Assembly (NCBI GenBank): GCA_905171695.1
Contig: LR991653.1
Location: forward strand, 1,588,150 to 1,652,149
Origin: Candidatus Methanoperedentaceae archaeon GB37
GTDB taxonomy: Archaea; Halobacteriota; Methanosarcinia; Methanosarcinales; EX4572-44
Direction: 5' to 3'
Length of the DNA: 64,000 nt
A program made the translations under genes and the position numbers. A model generated the notes under the pieces. It was not told the DNA's origin. It made no database searches and saw only the letters and a program-made list of their open reading frames with translations. This document shows positions 1 to 8,835 of the stretch, one piece after another. Position 1 is the first letter of the stretch. Every line of letters starts with the position of its first letter.

Positions 1-1691
1 AGCAGTACACGCTTCGAAATACTGCAAAAGAGCTTTTAGAGATGGAAAAACATGATGTCAGTCCTGATATGATGGCAGAGTACTGGGAGGACGACTCACT
101 TCTCCCGATCTTCATCGAGTACTCTCGCAACGACTCCCATCTTGCAATGGAGCTTATGATGCGCTATCGATTGCTTGACAAATACATCGCTCTTGCAAAG
201 ATCAGTGGCTCACTGCTCCAAGAGATCCTTGACAGCGGACAGACAGCGATGGTTGAGAATATACTCCTCAGTGAGTATCACGCCAACGATCGTGTTGTGC
301 CGCCAAAACCCAGTGAGAAGCTCTCATCGAGGCGCAAGCAGGTTGAAGAGCTCAAAGGCGGGGAAGTGCTGGAGCCAGAGCACGGCTTGCTCGAGGACAT
401 AGTGATACTCGATTATCGCTCACTCTACCCAAGCATAATGATGGCACACAACCTCTGTTACACAACAGAGATCATAGCTGACGAACCAGACGATCCAGCC
501 GACGTTATTACAACACCCTCGGGAGCGCGTTTCGTATCAAGGAGCGTGTCTCGTGGGATCGTGCCGCAGATCCTGGAGAGATTACTTGAAGAGCGGGTCG
601 AGATAAAGAGACGGATGAAAGAGTCTGATATGGGGTCGGATGAGTTGCACGTGCTTGATGCCACACAGCTTGCGCTGAAGATCCTCCTGAACAGCTTCTA
701 TGGATACGCTGGTTATGCTCGTGCACGACTATACAGCCTCAACCTTGCAAACTCGGTTACGAGCTATGGACGTGAGAACATACTCCGCACCAAGAAGCTG
801 ATCGAAGAAGAACTTGAAAGCATGCCACGAATCGAGAACGCTTCTGAGAGAGTCTTCTTTAAAGTGGTCTATGGCGATACTGACAGTGTCTTTGTGAGAC
901 TGAAGACCGATGGTAAGAATGCTCTCCCACCCAACTCAAACTCAACGAAAGAGCCCCCCATCTTCAACATAGGGCTTGACGAAGCTGGGCGTATTGGCGA
1001 AGAGATTGCAAGAAGCGTTACTTCTTCACTTGAAGACCCAATGGAACTCGTCTTCGAATCATTTGCACGCAGAGCCATATTTCTCGCAAAGAAGCGATAT
1101 GCAATATGGGTTTTTGAAAAAAGTGGAGACGGTTGGAGAGACAGCATAAAGGTGAAAGGGATGGAGACGGTGCGGCGTGACTGGTGCGAACTTGCATCAG
1201 AGACGCTTGAACAGGTGCTCGAGATCGTGCTCAAGAAGGGCGATATCGACGAAGCAGTAGAGTACGTACGCGGCGTAGTTAAGGACATCCGCAGGCTGAT
1301 GGTTGAACACGATCCAGAGATAATAAGAAAGCTCGTTATAACGAGACGCTACACCAAGAAGGCCGAGAGCTACAATAGCAAACAACCACACATCACAGTG
1401 GTCGAAAAGATCAGGAAGCGAGGCGGAAAAGTACCTGAAGTCGGAGATCGCGTCCCATTCATAATAACAGCTGGAAGCGGCTTACTTGTAGATAGAGCAG
1501 AGGACGCTGAGTACGTGATGGCACACAACGTGCCTGTTGACACAGACTATTACATCCACAAGCAAGTACTTCCACCAGTCGAGAGAATCTTCAAATCCCT
1601 CGGAGTTAACAGAAAACGCCTCAACACACACGCAATCGGTCTCAGTGAACTCGCTGAGAGAGGAACACAGAGGTCACTCATGGACTTTTAG
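1..1691 (+). CDS. polB: Family B DNA polymerase, C-terminal part (5' end outside window)
   Basis: Replicative or repair DNA polymerase of the archaeal B family. The reading frame is open from base 3, so the start and most of the exonuclease domain lie upstream of the window; about 560 residues are visible. All three polymerase motifs are present: motif A DYRSLYPSI near base 411, motif B NSFYGYAGY near base 690, and motif C YGDTDSVF near base 870, whose two aspartates bind catalytic metal. A KKRYAIW thumb-proximal motif follows near 1095. The C-terminus ends normally in a TAG. The next gene is on the same strand about 110 bases on, with its own promoter-like sequence, so co-transcription is not obvious. 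Identification is secure; whether it is the main replicase cannot be told from sequence alone. Confidence 0.96.
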   Translation, partial: QYTLRNTAKELLEMEKHDVSPDMMAEYWEDDSLLPIFIEYSRNDSHLAMELMMRYRLLDKYIALAKISGSLLQEILDSGQTAMVENILLSEYHANDRVVPPKPSEKLSSRRKQVEELKGGEVLEPEHGLLEDIVILDYRSLYPSIMMAHNLCYTTEIIADEPDDPADVITTPSGARFVSRSVSRGIVPQILERLLEERVEIKRRMKESDMGSDELHVLDATQLALKILLNSFYGYAGYARARLYSLNLANSVTSYGRENILRTKKLIEEELESMPRIENASERVFFKVVYGDTDSVFVRLKTDGKNALPPNSNSTKEPPIFNIGLDEAGRIGEEIARSVTSSLEDPMELVFESFARRAIFLAKKRYAIWVFEKSGDGWRDSIKVKGMETVRRDWCELASETLEQVLEIVLKKGDIDEAVEYVRGVVKDIRRLMVEHDPEIIRKLVITRRYTKKAESYNSKQPHITVVEKIRKRGGKVPEVGDRVPFIITAGSGLLVDRAEDAEYVMAHNVPVDTDYYIHKQVLPPVERIFKSLGVNRKRLNTHAIGLSELAERGTQRSLMDF

Positions 1692-1717
1692 ATGCGTCGC
1701 AGGAAAAAACCGTTTAG

Positions 1718-1764
1718 TTTATATTGCGAGTCTGTGTATCTGTTTTGCTGAGATATGTCTCAGC
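1718..1764 (+). promoter_or_regulatory. Promoter and leader hairpin of the frhB-like gene
   Basis: A TATA-like TTTATATT lies at 1718-1725. It is followed at 1747-1764 by a perfect dyad, GCTGAGA-TATG-TCTCAGC. The dyad lies about 22 bases downstream of the TATA box, near the expected transcription start, so it could be an operator or an mRNA 5' hairpin. The protein start is at 1806. Function is inferred only from position. Confidence 0.45.
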
Positions 1765-1805
1765 CTTGTAGATGTGGTCCAAGAATGTCTCAGGGATGAT
1801 AATGT

Positions 1806-2876
1806 ATGATGAATGGCTATGATCAACTGGTAGAAGAGGTTATTGATGCTGGAATATGTGTCTCTTGTGGAAACTGTGCTGCGGTCTGCCCACTCCAGTA
1901 CATCTCCATGGAAGAGAAGAAACCAGTGCAAGATAGAGAGAAGAGAGATGAGATTGAGAAGAGAAGCGGGCTTGCGTGCAACGATTGTAATCTCTGTGCA
2001 ATGTCCTGTCCCAGAATAGAGCCAACGTACTTCTGGCAGAAGAGAGAGCTCAAAAGGATGGAGCACGAGGGTGAGGTCAAGGCGGCACGCACCACCTACA
2101 AGCCGATACAGGACGTATGCCAGGACGGCGGGATTGTAACAACTCTCTTCAAGTACCTTCTCGATAGTGGACGTGTCGACGGGGTCGTTGTCTCACAGTA
2201 CAATGGGGACTATAATCCTATTCCTGTCTTGGCAAAGACAGAGGATGATCTCCTTAGGGCAGCAGGCACGCGCTACACTGTCTCTCCAGCCTACTCGCCA
2301 CTCACAGATATTAAACAGTTAAAGGATGATGGCTACGAGAGGATCGCTATAGTCGGAACACCCTGCCAGATATACGCACTCCGCAAGACACAGGCGATAT
2401 ATAACAGCCAGAGGTTGCTGATACCGCACAACATCATCACCTTTGCAGTAGGACTATTCTGTGCAGAAGAATTTGATGACAGGATACTTCAAGACCTTGA
2501 AGTGGATATAGCAGATGTAACAGGCTTCGACGTCAAGAAAGAGGGACTGATAATCTCACTCAAGAGTGGTGAGAAGAAGATAATACCCCATGAAGACCTC
2601 GAAGAGTACGTAAGAGAGGGATGCAAGATCTGTTCTGACTTCAACTCACCATACGCAGACATATCGGTCGGCAGCGTGGGATCGCCCCCTGGATGGTCAA
2701 CAGTCATCGTGCGCACAGAGACCGGGAGAGAGATATACCAGAAACTCTTGGAGAAGGGGCTTATAGAAGAGACGACCGTGGACGAAAAAGGCTTGAAACT
2801 GATAGATAAAATGGCACAGAAGAAGATAAATAACGCACAAACAAAAATAAAAGAGCGGAGCAATAAAGAATCATAG
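1806..2876 (+). CDS. FrhB/FpoF-type F420-linked iron-sulfur flavoprotein
   Basis: Coenzyme F420 hydrogenase/dehydrogenase beta-subunit family (FrhB/FpoF/FdhB type), 356 residues, cytosolic. The N-terminus carries two ferredoxin-like [4Fe-4S] motifs, C18-x2-C21-x2-C24-x3-C28-P and C58-x2-C61-x2-C64-x3-C68-P, followed by the family's flavin/F420-binding domain. Such proteins pass electrons between F420H2 and a partner complex or ferredoxin; the partner is not encoded next to it here. A rubredoxin-like gene follows and could be an electron partner. A shortened copy of its 3' region lies at 3238-3350, a sign of past local duplication. Family is clear; the exact substrate, for example FpoF versus a stand-alone F420:ferredoxin oxidoreductase, is not. 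Confidence 0.88.
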   Translation: MMNGYDQLVEEVIDAGICVSCGNCAAVCPLQYISMEEKKPVQDREKRDEIEKRSGLACNDCNLCAMSCPRIEPTYFWQKRELKRMEHEGEVKAARTTYKPIQDVCQDGGIVTTLFKYLLDSGRVDGVVVSQYNGDYNPIPVLAKTEDDLLRAAGTRYTVSPAYSPLTDIKQLKDDGYERIAIVGTPCQIYALRKTQAIYNSQRLLIPHNIITFAVGLFCAEEFDDRILQDLEVDIADVTGFDVKKEGLIISLKSGEKKIIPHEDLEEYVREGCKICSDFNSPYADISVGSVGSPPGWSTVIVRTETGREIYQKLLEKGLIEETTVDEKGLKLIDKMAQKKINNAQTKIKERSNKES

Positions 2877-2954
2877 GAAGAATGAAAGCATTACCAAAAA
2901 AACTATTTTTATTTGTATTTATTCAAAATAAATAAGTGGAAAGATGTGATTGGA

Positions 2955-3206
2955 ATGGAAGAGAAAGAAGAGAAAGAGATTTCGAGATGTGCACTATGTG
3001 GCTATACAGCCTCTGGCAAATTCGTCGGAGACATCTGTCCAGAATGTGGACTGACTTACTGGAAATGTATCAATTGTGGTTACATCATAACCGCGGCAGC
3101 TCCACCAGACGTCTGTCCAAGTTGTGGGGATAAAAGCGGGTTTATAAACATCACCTGCTATACTCCAGAGTGTGGTGGGCCTGAACACATCGATCCCCGA
3201 TTGTAG
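2955..3206 (+). CDS. Double rubredoxin/zinc-ribbon-like small protein
   Basis: An 83-residue protein with two CxxC...CxxC knuckle sets: C12/C15 with C28/C31, and C38/C41 with C54/C57. The second set resembles a rubredoxin Fe(Cys)4 site. It ends in a YTPECGGPEHIDPRL tail. The ATG at 2955 is preferred because GTGATT sits just upstream; the frame also allows a TTG at 2913. It lies 78 bases after the F420 flavoprotein on the same strand, so an electron-transfer role is reasonable but inferred. It could instead be a structural zinc ribbon. Confidence 0.72.
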   Translation: MEEKEEKEISRCALCGYTASGKFVGDICPECGLTYWKCINCGYIITAAAPPDVCPSCGDKSGFINITCYTPECGGPEHIDPRL

Positions 3207-3237
3207 CAGAACGAATTGCAGCAAAAGACAGAGATGA

Positions 3238-3350
3238 GATATTGGTCGGCAGCGTGGGATCGCCCCTTAGATGGTCAACAGTCATCGTGCGCACAGAGAC
3301 CAGGAGAGAAATGATAGAAGAAGCCAAAATAAAAGAATGCAATAAAAGAA
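3238..3350 (+). pseudogene. Duplicated fragment of the frhB-like gene
   Basis: Bases 3238-3315 repeat 2659-2735 of the upstream flavoprotein gene almost exactly, including the stretch TGGTCAACAGTCATCGTGCG. The following bases match the gene's final codons (AAAATAAAAGA...) with about 90 internal bases missing. No start or full reading frame remains. It is most simply the remnant of a tandem second copy deleted between the two 3' ends. Confidence 0.8.
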
Positions 3351-3375
3351 ACAGAGAAATGAAAAGCGTGAACCA

Positions 3376-3397
3376 CCAGTTCCCCTGAAGGGGCTGG
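3376..3397. terminator. Hairpin between convergent genes
   Basis: CCAG-TT-CCCC-TGAA-GGGG-CTGG forms a compact stem-loop in the gap between the plus-strand frhB-like region and the minus-strand oapC. Position suggests a terminator or an RNA end. A transposon-end hairpin is an alternative. Confidence 0.4.
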
Positions 3398-3439
3398 AAT
3401 CCTTCTCCTGTATGTATTCGTATTACTTGTCAGTCTCTT

Positions 3440-3820
3440 TTAGTGTGATTCTTTGGTCTCCTTCTTTTTTTCTTTTTTGTCTTTCTTTTTTGAGTGTGTT
3501 TTGAAGACTGTTGTGAGTGGTACTATGTATCTCTCTCCATCTCTTATCCCGAGTATGATCTCTTCTTTTTTGAGGAGTGAGTCGAGGTTCAGTTCGTATT
3601 CGCCTGGTGTTACTATTCGCACTGATTCTACGCTTTCTGGGGTTATTTTTCTCTTCTCTTCTCTGGCTTGTGTCTCTTCTATTATTTTATCTATGCTGGG
3701 TTCATCTTTCTCTTCTTTGATGTACTCGAATTTGTTGTTTCCACATTTTGGGCAGCCGTTCAGTATTTCGGCAGTGCCTTCTCTGTAGATGGTGTGGCAT
3801 TTGATGCATCTGTGTGGCAT
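3440..3820 (-). CDS. oapC: Origin-associated protein OapC-like zinc-ribbon protein
   Basis: A 126-residue protein beginning with a zinc ribbon (C5-x2-C8 and C23-x2-C26) followed by a charged linker and a beta-rich segment (VRIVTPGEYELNLDSLL) and ending in a lysine-rich tail. This matches the archaeal family formerly called DUF2072. It is the last gene of a tight minus-strand trio with the DUF2073-like and Era-like GTPase genes (14 and 7 bases apart). In haloarchaea this trio lies beside a replication origin and was named oapABC; its molecular role is unknown. The symbol rests on family and synteny. Confidence 0.75.
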   Translation of the reverse strand: MPHRCIKCHTIYREGTAEILNGCPKCGNNKFEYIKEEKDEPSIDKIIEETQAREEKRKITPESVESVRIVTPGEYELNLDSLLKKEEIILGIRDGERYIVPLTTVFKTHSKKKDKKEKKKETKESH

Positions 3821-3834
3821 GGTGGTATTCTCTT

Positions 3835-4227
3835 TTATTGTTTTGTTACGATGGCTGTGATCATGTCTCTATCTTTTTTGATTGTTTTCAGTTTGTCTGC
3901 TGGTCCGATCACGGTTAGTCGTGTTCTTGTTGTGTTTTTTCCAAAGATTTTTCCAAATATGCTTGTGTTTTGTTTTGTGGGGTAGCTTTCTATCTCTATT
4001 CCGCTGAATCCGTCTGGTGTTATCTCGATCATTGTGAGTTCTATCAGTTTTGCTTCTTCTTCGGGTGTGAGCCCGCGTTCCAGTACGAGTATCTTGCTTG
4101 ACCGTACTTCGTCGAGTATGAAGCGTATCTTCTCTATTGCTGTCATGGTTGCAAGCTTGTCTTCTGATATGAAGTCAAGCTCTACGCCCTGGACTCTGGT
4201 TGTGGTCTGGTTCTTCTTTCGTGTCAT
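3835..4227 (-). CDS. oapB: Origin-associated protein OapB-like (DUF2073)
   Basis: A 130-residue cytosolic protein of the DUF2073 family, without membrane segments. Visible features are the acidic helix around LERGLTPEEEAKLIELTM and a C-terminal beta-strand region with LTVIGPADKLKTIKK. It is always linked in archaea to the adjacent Era-like GTPase, which it may assist. Seven bases separate its start from the GTPase stop, consistent with one transcript. No catalytic motif is visible. Confidence 0.75.
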   Translation of the reverse strand: MTRKKNQTTTRVQGVELDFISEDKLATMTAIEKIRFILDEVRSSKILVLERGLTPEEEAKLIELTMIEITPDGFSGIEIESYPTKQNTSIFGKIFGKNTTRTRLTVIGPADKLKTIKKDRDMITAIVTKQ

Positions 4228-4234
4228 CGTCTAT

Positions 4235-4855
4235 TCACCCGAATCGGTTTGCTATCTCGTCGTATAGTGTTTCTATGTTCTCTCCCTCGAGCGCTGATAT
4301 TGGGACGAGTGTGTGTTGTGGGAAAGCGCTTCTGATGCGTGTTGGTGATGCTTCTGGTAGGTCTATCTTGTTTGCTGCAATCAGCATTGGCAGGTGTCTT
4401 GCTTCCATGTTGCCTATGACTGTGACGTTTACCTGTGTGAACGGGTCTTCTGTTGCGTCCATGACAAGAATTACGCCGTCCAGGTCTTCAAGCCATTTCA
4501 CCGCTTCTATCACCCCTTCTGTCGCTTCTTTTGCGCGTCGTTTAGCTTCGTCTTCCTCCAATCCATATCTCATGAATTCGTGGAAGTCTATCTTGGTTGC
4601 AAGCCCCGGAGTGTCAACGATGTCGAGCGTTATGGTTCTCCCGTTCGCCTCTATTGTGATATCTTCTCGCCTGCGCGCTCTGCGTGTCTCGTGTGGTATG
4701 TGTGAGACGGGTCCCACTGCGTCTCCTGTCCAGTCACGCACTATTCGGTTTGCAAGTGTCGTTTTTCCTGCGTTTGGCGGGCCATAGATACCGATCCTCG
4801 CCATCCTTTTCTTCTTAAACAGTTTCTTTATCCATGAAAATAATTTGATTGGCAT
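4235..4855 (-). CDS. oapA: Era-like GTPase OapA
   Basis: A 206-residue GTPase of the Era/Obg-like superfamily. G1 is GPPNAGKT at residues 25-32, G3 is DTPG, G4 is NKID and G5 is SAL. A short basic, amphipathic N-terminal segment (IKLFSWIKKLFKKKR) precedes the G domain and could bind membrane or nucleic acid. It is the first gene of the oapA-oapB-oapC transcript. No KH RNA-binding domain is present, unlike bacterial Era. GTP binding is certain from motifs; the cellular role is not known. Confidence 0.85.
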   Translation of the reverse strand: MPIKLFSWIKKLFKKKRMARIGIYGPPNAGKTTLANRIVRDWTGDAVGPVSHIPHETRRARRREDITIEANGRTITLDIVDTPGLATKIDFHEFMRYGLEEDEAKRRAKEATEGVIEAVKWLEDLDGVILVMDATEDPFTQVNVTVIGNMEARHLPMLIAANKIDLPEASPTRIRSAFPQHTLVPISALEGENIETLYDEIANRFG

Positions 4856-4923
4856 CTCTTCATCACACCCTATACAGGTTCTTGTTCATCTATTTTTCTA
4901 TTATTCTACTCATGATATAGATC

Positions 4924-6825
4924 TTATTTCAGAACTCTATTTAGCTGGTGCAGAACCTCGATGAAGAGTGCAGCACTCCACCCGAGTGGTATTGCCCATG
5001 CTGGATCTCCTGTGTACTTGTCGACCTGCTCAGGGAGTAGTTTGGTGCTTGTGGCACCACCTGTAACAAAGCCCACGTGGGTCTCTGTCTTCTTCACCCA
5101 TGATCTGTATGCTTCATCATCTCTTCCCTTGAAGTACTCGGCAAGGTCGAGTTCTGCTCTCATCAACCAGAGGGTTGTTACGACCCATGGGTTTCCACCC
5201 ACGTATTCGTCGTTCTCGTATCGTCGTATCCCTCTCCTGCCGTCTACCCAGTAGTTGAGCCGATCCTCAACGGTGTTGAGTGTCATTATTATCTTCTCGC
5301 GCTCATCTTCTACCACTGGGTTGAGCACCCTGAAGGGTGTTAGCACTCCGACCACACTTGCGTCAATCACAGGATAGATCTCTCCGTCTATTATGCCTTT
5401 GGCAAAGCATCCTGTGTCAGGCACCCAGAGTCTCTCGATTATGGATTTCTTTATCCATTTTGCACGTGATCCGTAGCGAAGAGAGGTGCTCTTTGAGAGG
5501 TCTTCTGCAAGTATCGATGCTTCCCTAAGTGCTGCAGAGATTGCTGCGTTTGTGTAGGTGAAGCATCCATAGTATGTCTCCCAGAGGTCGAGGCATGAAT
5601 CATGCAGTCCTTCTCCTGTTCGCCTCATCAGATACTCTGCGCCGCGCTCGATTACATCCCAGTACTCATCGATGTACTTCTCTCTCAGATCGCCGCTGAG
5701 TGTGTTGCCGTGTCTTGCCATTGCATAGATTGTGGAGGCGGTCTCATCTATCTGGGTTGAGTGCTCGAAGTTTCCCCACGAGGGTGCCAGTGTTCCGTCA
5801 AGCCAGTATCGCTGGAACCACGAGCCGTCCCGCAGTTGTGTCTTCTTGCACCATTCGATGAAACGCGGGAGGTACTCTGGGTATCCGGCGGTCTGAAGTG
5901 CAAAGACTGCTTCGACTGTGTCCCGATTCCAGCAGAACCCGTAGCCTCCACACTCTTCGTATGCATGGTCGAACTCTGGTGCAGCTATCATCGAGCCAAG
6001 CTTCTCATCGAAGAGCAGTCTTAAGACGTGCAGGCTTCGATAGTAGTATTCTCTGAGCGTATCTGATAGGTCTATCTCTTTTCCACGCAGAATCCATTTA
6101 TTCCATGCGTCACACGTCTCAATTACGAGTTGTTTTGGGGGGATGCTTGTTATTTCGTCTTTCAGTCTGTAGAGTTCTTCTCTATTATCTGCAAAGATGA
6201 TATACTCTATTATCTCTTTCTCTTCGAGTGGGAAGCGTGCTGCCATGTTCACGTTTCCGATCTCTTCTCTGTTCTTCTGGAGTTCGCCGCGCTCGATTCC
6301 CCATTTGGCACTCGTCCACCATGCGGTGTCAAGTGCTTTTCCAAGCTGCCAGTCGTCGAATAACGGGATTGTAGTAACTCCCACATAGTTGTTCTGCCAG
6401 TACTGAACGAGGATTCCGTTCTCTTCATCGTAGAATCCTGCATTCTTCTCCCGCATCCCCCCAACATCGAGGTCAAAGTATGTGTAAAAGGAGCCTTCAA
6501 TCTCGTTGTTATTTATCCTGAAGTGTCGCATAATGACCGGGTATCTGGGCGGTATGGTGTCCGTTATTGAGACGGTGATTCCGCTGAAGTGGGAGAGGTC
6601 TGTCTGGAGTATTCCGTTAGATTCTGGGTGGTACTGTTTTGACTGCCAGTCGATCGTGTTCAACCAGTGATAGTTTCCATAGGTGTTGATTGCAAGGAGC
6701 GCGTCTGTTACATACTGGGCATGGTCTCTTCTCGGATAGTAGATGTTGAATATCTCGCCCTTCATTCCGAGTGTTACGAGGAGGTGCTCGTTTCCAATGA
6801 TCGAGTTTGGCTGTTTTATCGCCAA
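4924..6825 (-). CDS. GH15 glucoamylase-type glycoside hydrolase
   Basis: A 633-residue family 15 glycoside hydrolase, expected to release glucose from alpha-glucan ends in the cytosol (no signal peptide). An N-terminal beta-sandwich domain of about 250 residues is followed by the (alpha/alpha)6 barrel. The general acid is the glutamate in DLWET and the general base the glutamate in LLPEQVD near the C-terminus; both are present. It is the last gene of a minus-strand glucan cluster (DUF2111, GH57, GH57, V4R, GH15) and its start overlaps the V4R gene by 10 bases, implying translational coupling. The context fits glycogen mobilisation. Trehalase-type GH15 activity cannot be excluded. Confidence 0.9.
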   Translation of the reverse strand: MAIKQPNSIIGNEHLLVTLGMKGEIFNIYYPRRDHAQYVTDALLAINTYGNYHWLNTIDWQSKQYHPESNGILQTDLSHFSGITVSITDTIPPRYPVIMRHFRINNNEIEGSFYTYFDLDVGGMREKNAGFYDEENGILVQYWQNNYVGVTTIPLFDDWQLGKALDTAWWTSAKWGIERGELQKNREEIGNVNMAARFPLEEKEIIEYIIFADNREELYRLKDEITSIPPKQLVIETCDAWNKWILRGKEIDLSDTLREYYYRSLHVLRLLFDEKLGSMIAAPEFDHAYEECGGYGFCWNRDTVEAVFALQTAGYPEYLPRFIEWCKKTQLRDGSWFQRYWLDGTLAPSWGNFEHSTQIDETASTIYAMARHGNTLSGDLREKYIDEYWDVIERGAEYLMRRTGEGLHDSCLDLWETYYGCFTYTNAAISAALREASILAEDLSKSTSLRYGSRAKWIKKSIIERLWVPDTGCFAKGIIDGEIYPVIDASVVGVLTPFRVLNPVVEDEREKIIMTLNTVEDRLNYWVDGRRGIRRYENDEYVGGNPWVVTTLWLMRAELDLAEYFKGRDDEAYRSWVKKTETHVGFVTGGATSTKLLPEQVDKYTGDPAWAIPLGWSAALFIEVLHQLNRVLK

Positions 6826-7628
6826 TGACCTGTCACCTCACCCCTTGACTCTGAATCGTCTTCTGGGGCTGGGAGGAGGACGAATTCACACCTATCGGCA
6901 CCCATACTCTTACATCGTGCCTCGTGCACGCTCATATCCCTCTCAAGTATCTCTGTGAAGAAGCCTGCAAAGTAACCGCTCAGGTATCCGCACTGGTTCG
7001 CTCCATCCTCTCGGCGGGGGATCTCTGCGAGAAAGGAGTCTTTCACATAGATTCTTCCTTTGCACGATTTAAAGTCAAAGGTTATCTCCACGACTCCCCA
7101 GCCTGCAGAGAAGAGTACACCCTTGAGTAGTGTGATGAAGTCGTTCTTCTTTATCCCTGCAACCTCCTTGAAGTAGCGTGCATCATCCATTCCGCCCTTC
7201 AAACCACAGTGAAATATCAGCGCATTTGCATTTGGACTTAACTCCTCTATTTTTTCGATTATATCGTTAAAAATTGTGTTTTTCAAGAGTATAGCCCTTG
7301 ATTTGAATATTTCAAGTGGAAACTCGGCTGTTTGAATAAGTATCTTCTCTGTAACACAGTATTCTACGTCAAGTACTTCATCAAGGCTCCGGAGATCTGC
7401 TACCAGCTTCTCAACATCGACTCCTGGAAGCTCTGTGAAGGTTACGTACTTGCCCTTGACTCCACGCTCGATAAGGCTGAAATAGCCGAACAACTGATCA
7501 ACACCGTTCTCCCTGAAGACGAGAGGTATCTGTGCAAGCGATCCCACTCTATCGACAAGTGTTACCTTGAACCATCCAAGCAGGGTCTCGTCATCCCCAA
7601 CGTAGAAGATGCATGCATCTCTCGGCAT
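6816..7628 (-). CDS. V4R-domain protein with N-terminal ACT-like region
   Basis: A 270-residue protein. Residues 1-100 (LLGWFKVTLVDRVGSLAQIP) look like an ACT/regulatory fold, and residues 120-260 match the V4R (4-vinyl reductase) small-molecule or metal-binding domain, with the conserved C-terminal CKSMGADRCEFVL. V4R domains act as ligand sensors in archaea. Its start lies 67 bases inside the 3' end of the upstream GH57 gene in another frame, and its end overlaps the GH15 gene by 10 bases. This tight coupling suggests it senses a metabolite controlling glucan turnover, which is inference. No DNA-binding motif is seen. Confidence 0.72.
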   Translation of the reverse strand: MPRDACIFYVGDDETLLGWFKVTLVDRVGSLAQIPLVFRENGVDQLFGYFSLIERGVKGKYVTFTELPGVDVEKLVADLRSLDEVLDVEYCVTEKILIQTAEFPLEIFKSRAILLKNTIFNDIIEKIEELSPNANALIFHCGLKGGMDDARYFKEVAGIKKNDFITLLKGVLFSAGWGVVEITFDFKSCKGRIYVKDSFLAEIPRREDGANQCGYLSGYFAGFFTEILERDMSVHEARCKSMGADRCEFVLLPAPEDDSESRGEVTGHWR

Positions 7629-8830
7629 AATCCCATATTCACCTCTTTCAATCTCTTGAATACCATGAGCTTGAAATCCACCACCACCGCCATGAAGTTC
7701 ACTGCAGCGTCAAAAGGAGAGGTGTGGATACTGAAGTATGAGTGAACGTCTCCATCTGCAAGCCACTTGGTGCACATATAATAGTAGTGATCAGATGTTT
7801 GAAGAGAGCGCCAGATCCTGAGAAGCTCCCTATCCCCGGTCTCTTTCACATACGGCTCAAGGAGCTTTATCTCTTCAAAACACCTCTGCTGCATGTAATT
7901 TCCAAGCCAGGCGCTGGTATCCCGCTCCATATCTGCCCACGAGATAGTTGAGAGATCAAAGAGATCGATCTCGCCAACAGGTGAATACCTCTCGACCACT
8001 TCAGACGGCGTCCTGAACTCCAGTCCCCTCGAGAGCACCTCGCCTGGAAGGTGTCTCAAGAACTCGAATATCCCGGTACTCTCCCACTGGTGTTCTCCAA
8101 AGGTCTCGTAATCCATGAATATATTGACTACCTCACCCTCTGCCGACGCTGCCCATTGAGCCCATTTATCCGCGGTGAGAGGGTAACCGTTCCACCACTG
8201 CGAGGAGAAACGATATGCAATATCATCACTCAACCTGTAGTTTCGAAAGAGGATAGGGAGATTGCTGCCACTTGCAGTGTAGACGTGGTTTGCCGAGCGG
8301 GTGCCAAGCACGTGCTCGGTTCCCTCAGTAAGGATTGCCTTGTACCCGAGACCTGCTATCGTTGACGCGATCGAGTTGTTGTAGAGAAGCTCTGTGTTCC
8401 TGAAGACCTTTGGTGTGTAGTGTATCTCATCCCTCATAACGGCGTTGTGCTCACGTATCTGTTCCACAAACTCATCCTTTGACGGGAAGAGGCTTGCAAG
8501 GGAGTGGTGGTAGGTCTCATCGAGAAACTCCACAGACCCGGACTCTCCCATCTGGGAGAACGTATCGAGAAGGTCGCGATCCCACTCCCGGCACTGATCG
8601 ATGAAGGTGCCTGTGATGGAATAGCTCACCCTGAACCGCCCCCTGTGCTCATCGATCAACTCCAGGATCAATCGGTTGGTGGGCCAGTAGCACTTGGACG
8701 CAACCTTGTGAAACGTCTTCTCGTTGATGTGAGAATCAAAGTATCGATCAAAGCTCACACGGTCATCTGGCCAGAACCACCTGAGCCTGTGCGGCTGATG
8801 CACCTGAAAGTAGAAGCAGAGTGAGCGCAA
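7562..8830 (-). CDS. GH57 alpha-amylase-family glycoside hydrolase
   Basis: A 422-residue family 57 enzyme acting on alpha-glucans, cytosolic. Region 1 is HQPHR at residues 11-15. The nucleophile is expected at E147 in RNTELLYNN and the acid/base at D240 in MDYETFGEHQW; both motifs are intact. The C-terminal helical part continues to residue 422. It follows its shorter paralogue by 5 bases and overlaps the V4R gene, all on the minus strand. Amylase or 4-alpha-glucanotransferase activity is equally possible from sequence. Part of an apparent glycogen-degradation operon. Confidence 0.9.
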   Translation of the reverse strand: MRSLCFYFQVHQPHRLRWFWPDDRVSFDRYFDSHINEKTFHKVASKCYWPTNRLILELIDEHRGRFRVSYSITGTFIDQCREWDRDLLDTFSQMGESGSVEFLDETYHHSLASLFPSKDEFVEQIREHNAVMRDEIHYTPKVFRNTELLYNNSIASTIAGLGYKAILTEGTEHVLGTRSANHVYTASGSNLPILFRNYRLSDDIAYRFSSQWWNGYPLTADKWAQWAASAEGEVVNIFMDYETFGEHQWESTGIFEFLRHLPGEVLSRGLEFRTPSEVVERYSPVGEIDLFDLSTISWADMERDTSAWLGNYMQQRCFEEIKLLEPYVKETGDRELLRIWRSLQTSDHYYYMCTKWLADGDVHSYFSIHTSPFDAAVNFMAVVVDFKLMVFKRLKEVNMGLCREMHASSTLGMTRPCLDGSR

Positions 8831-8835
8831 AAGGA

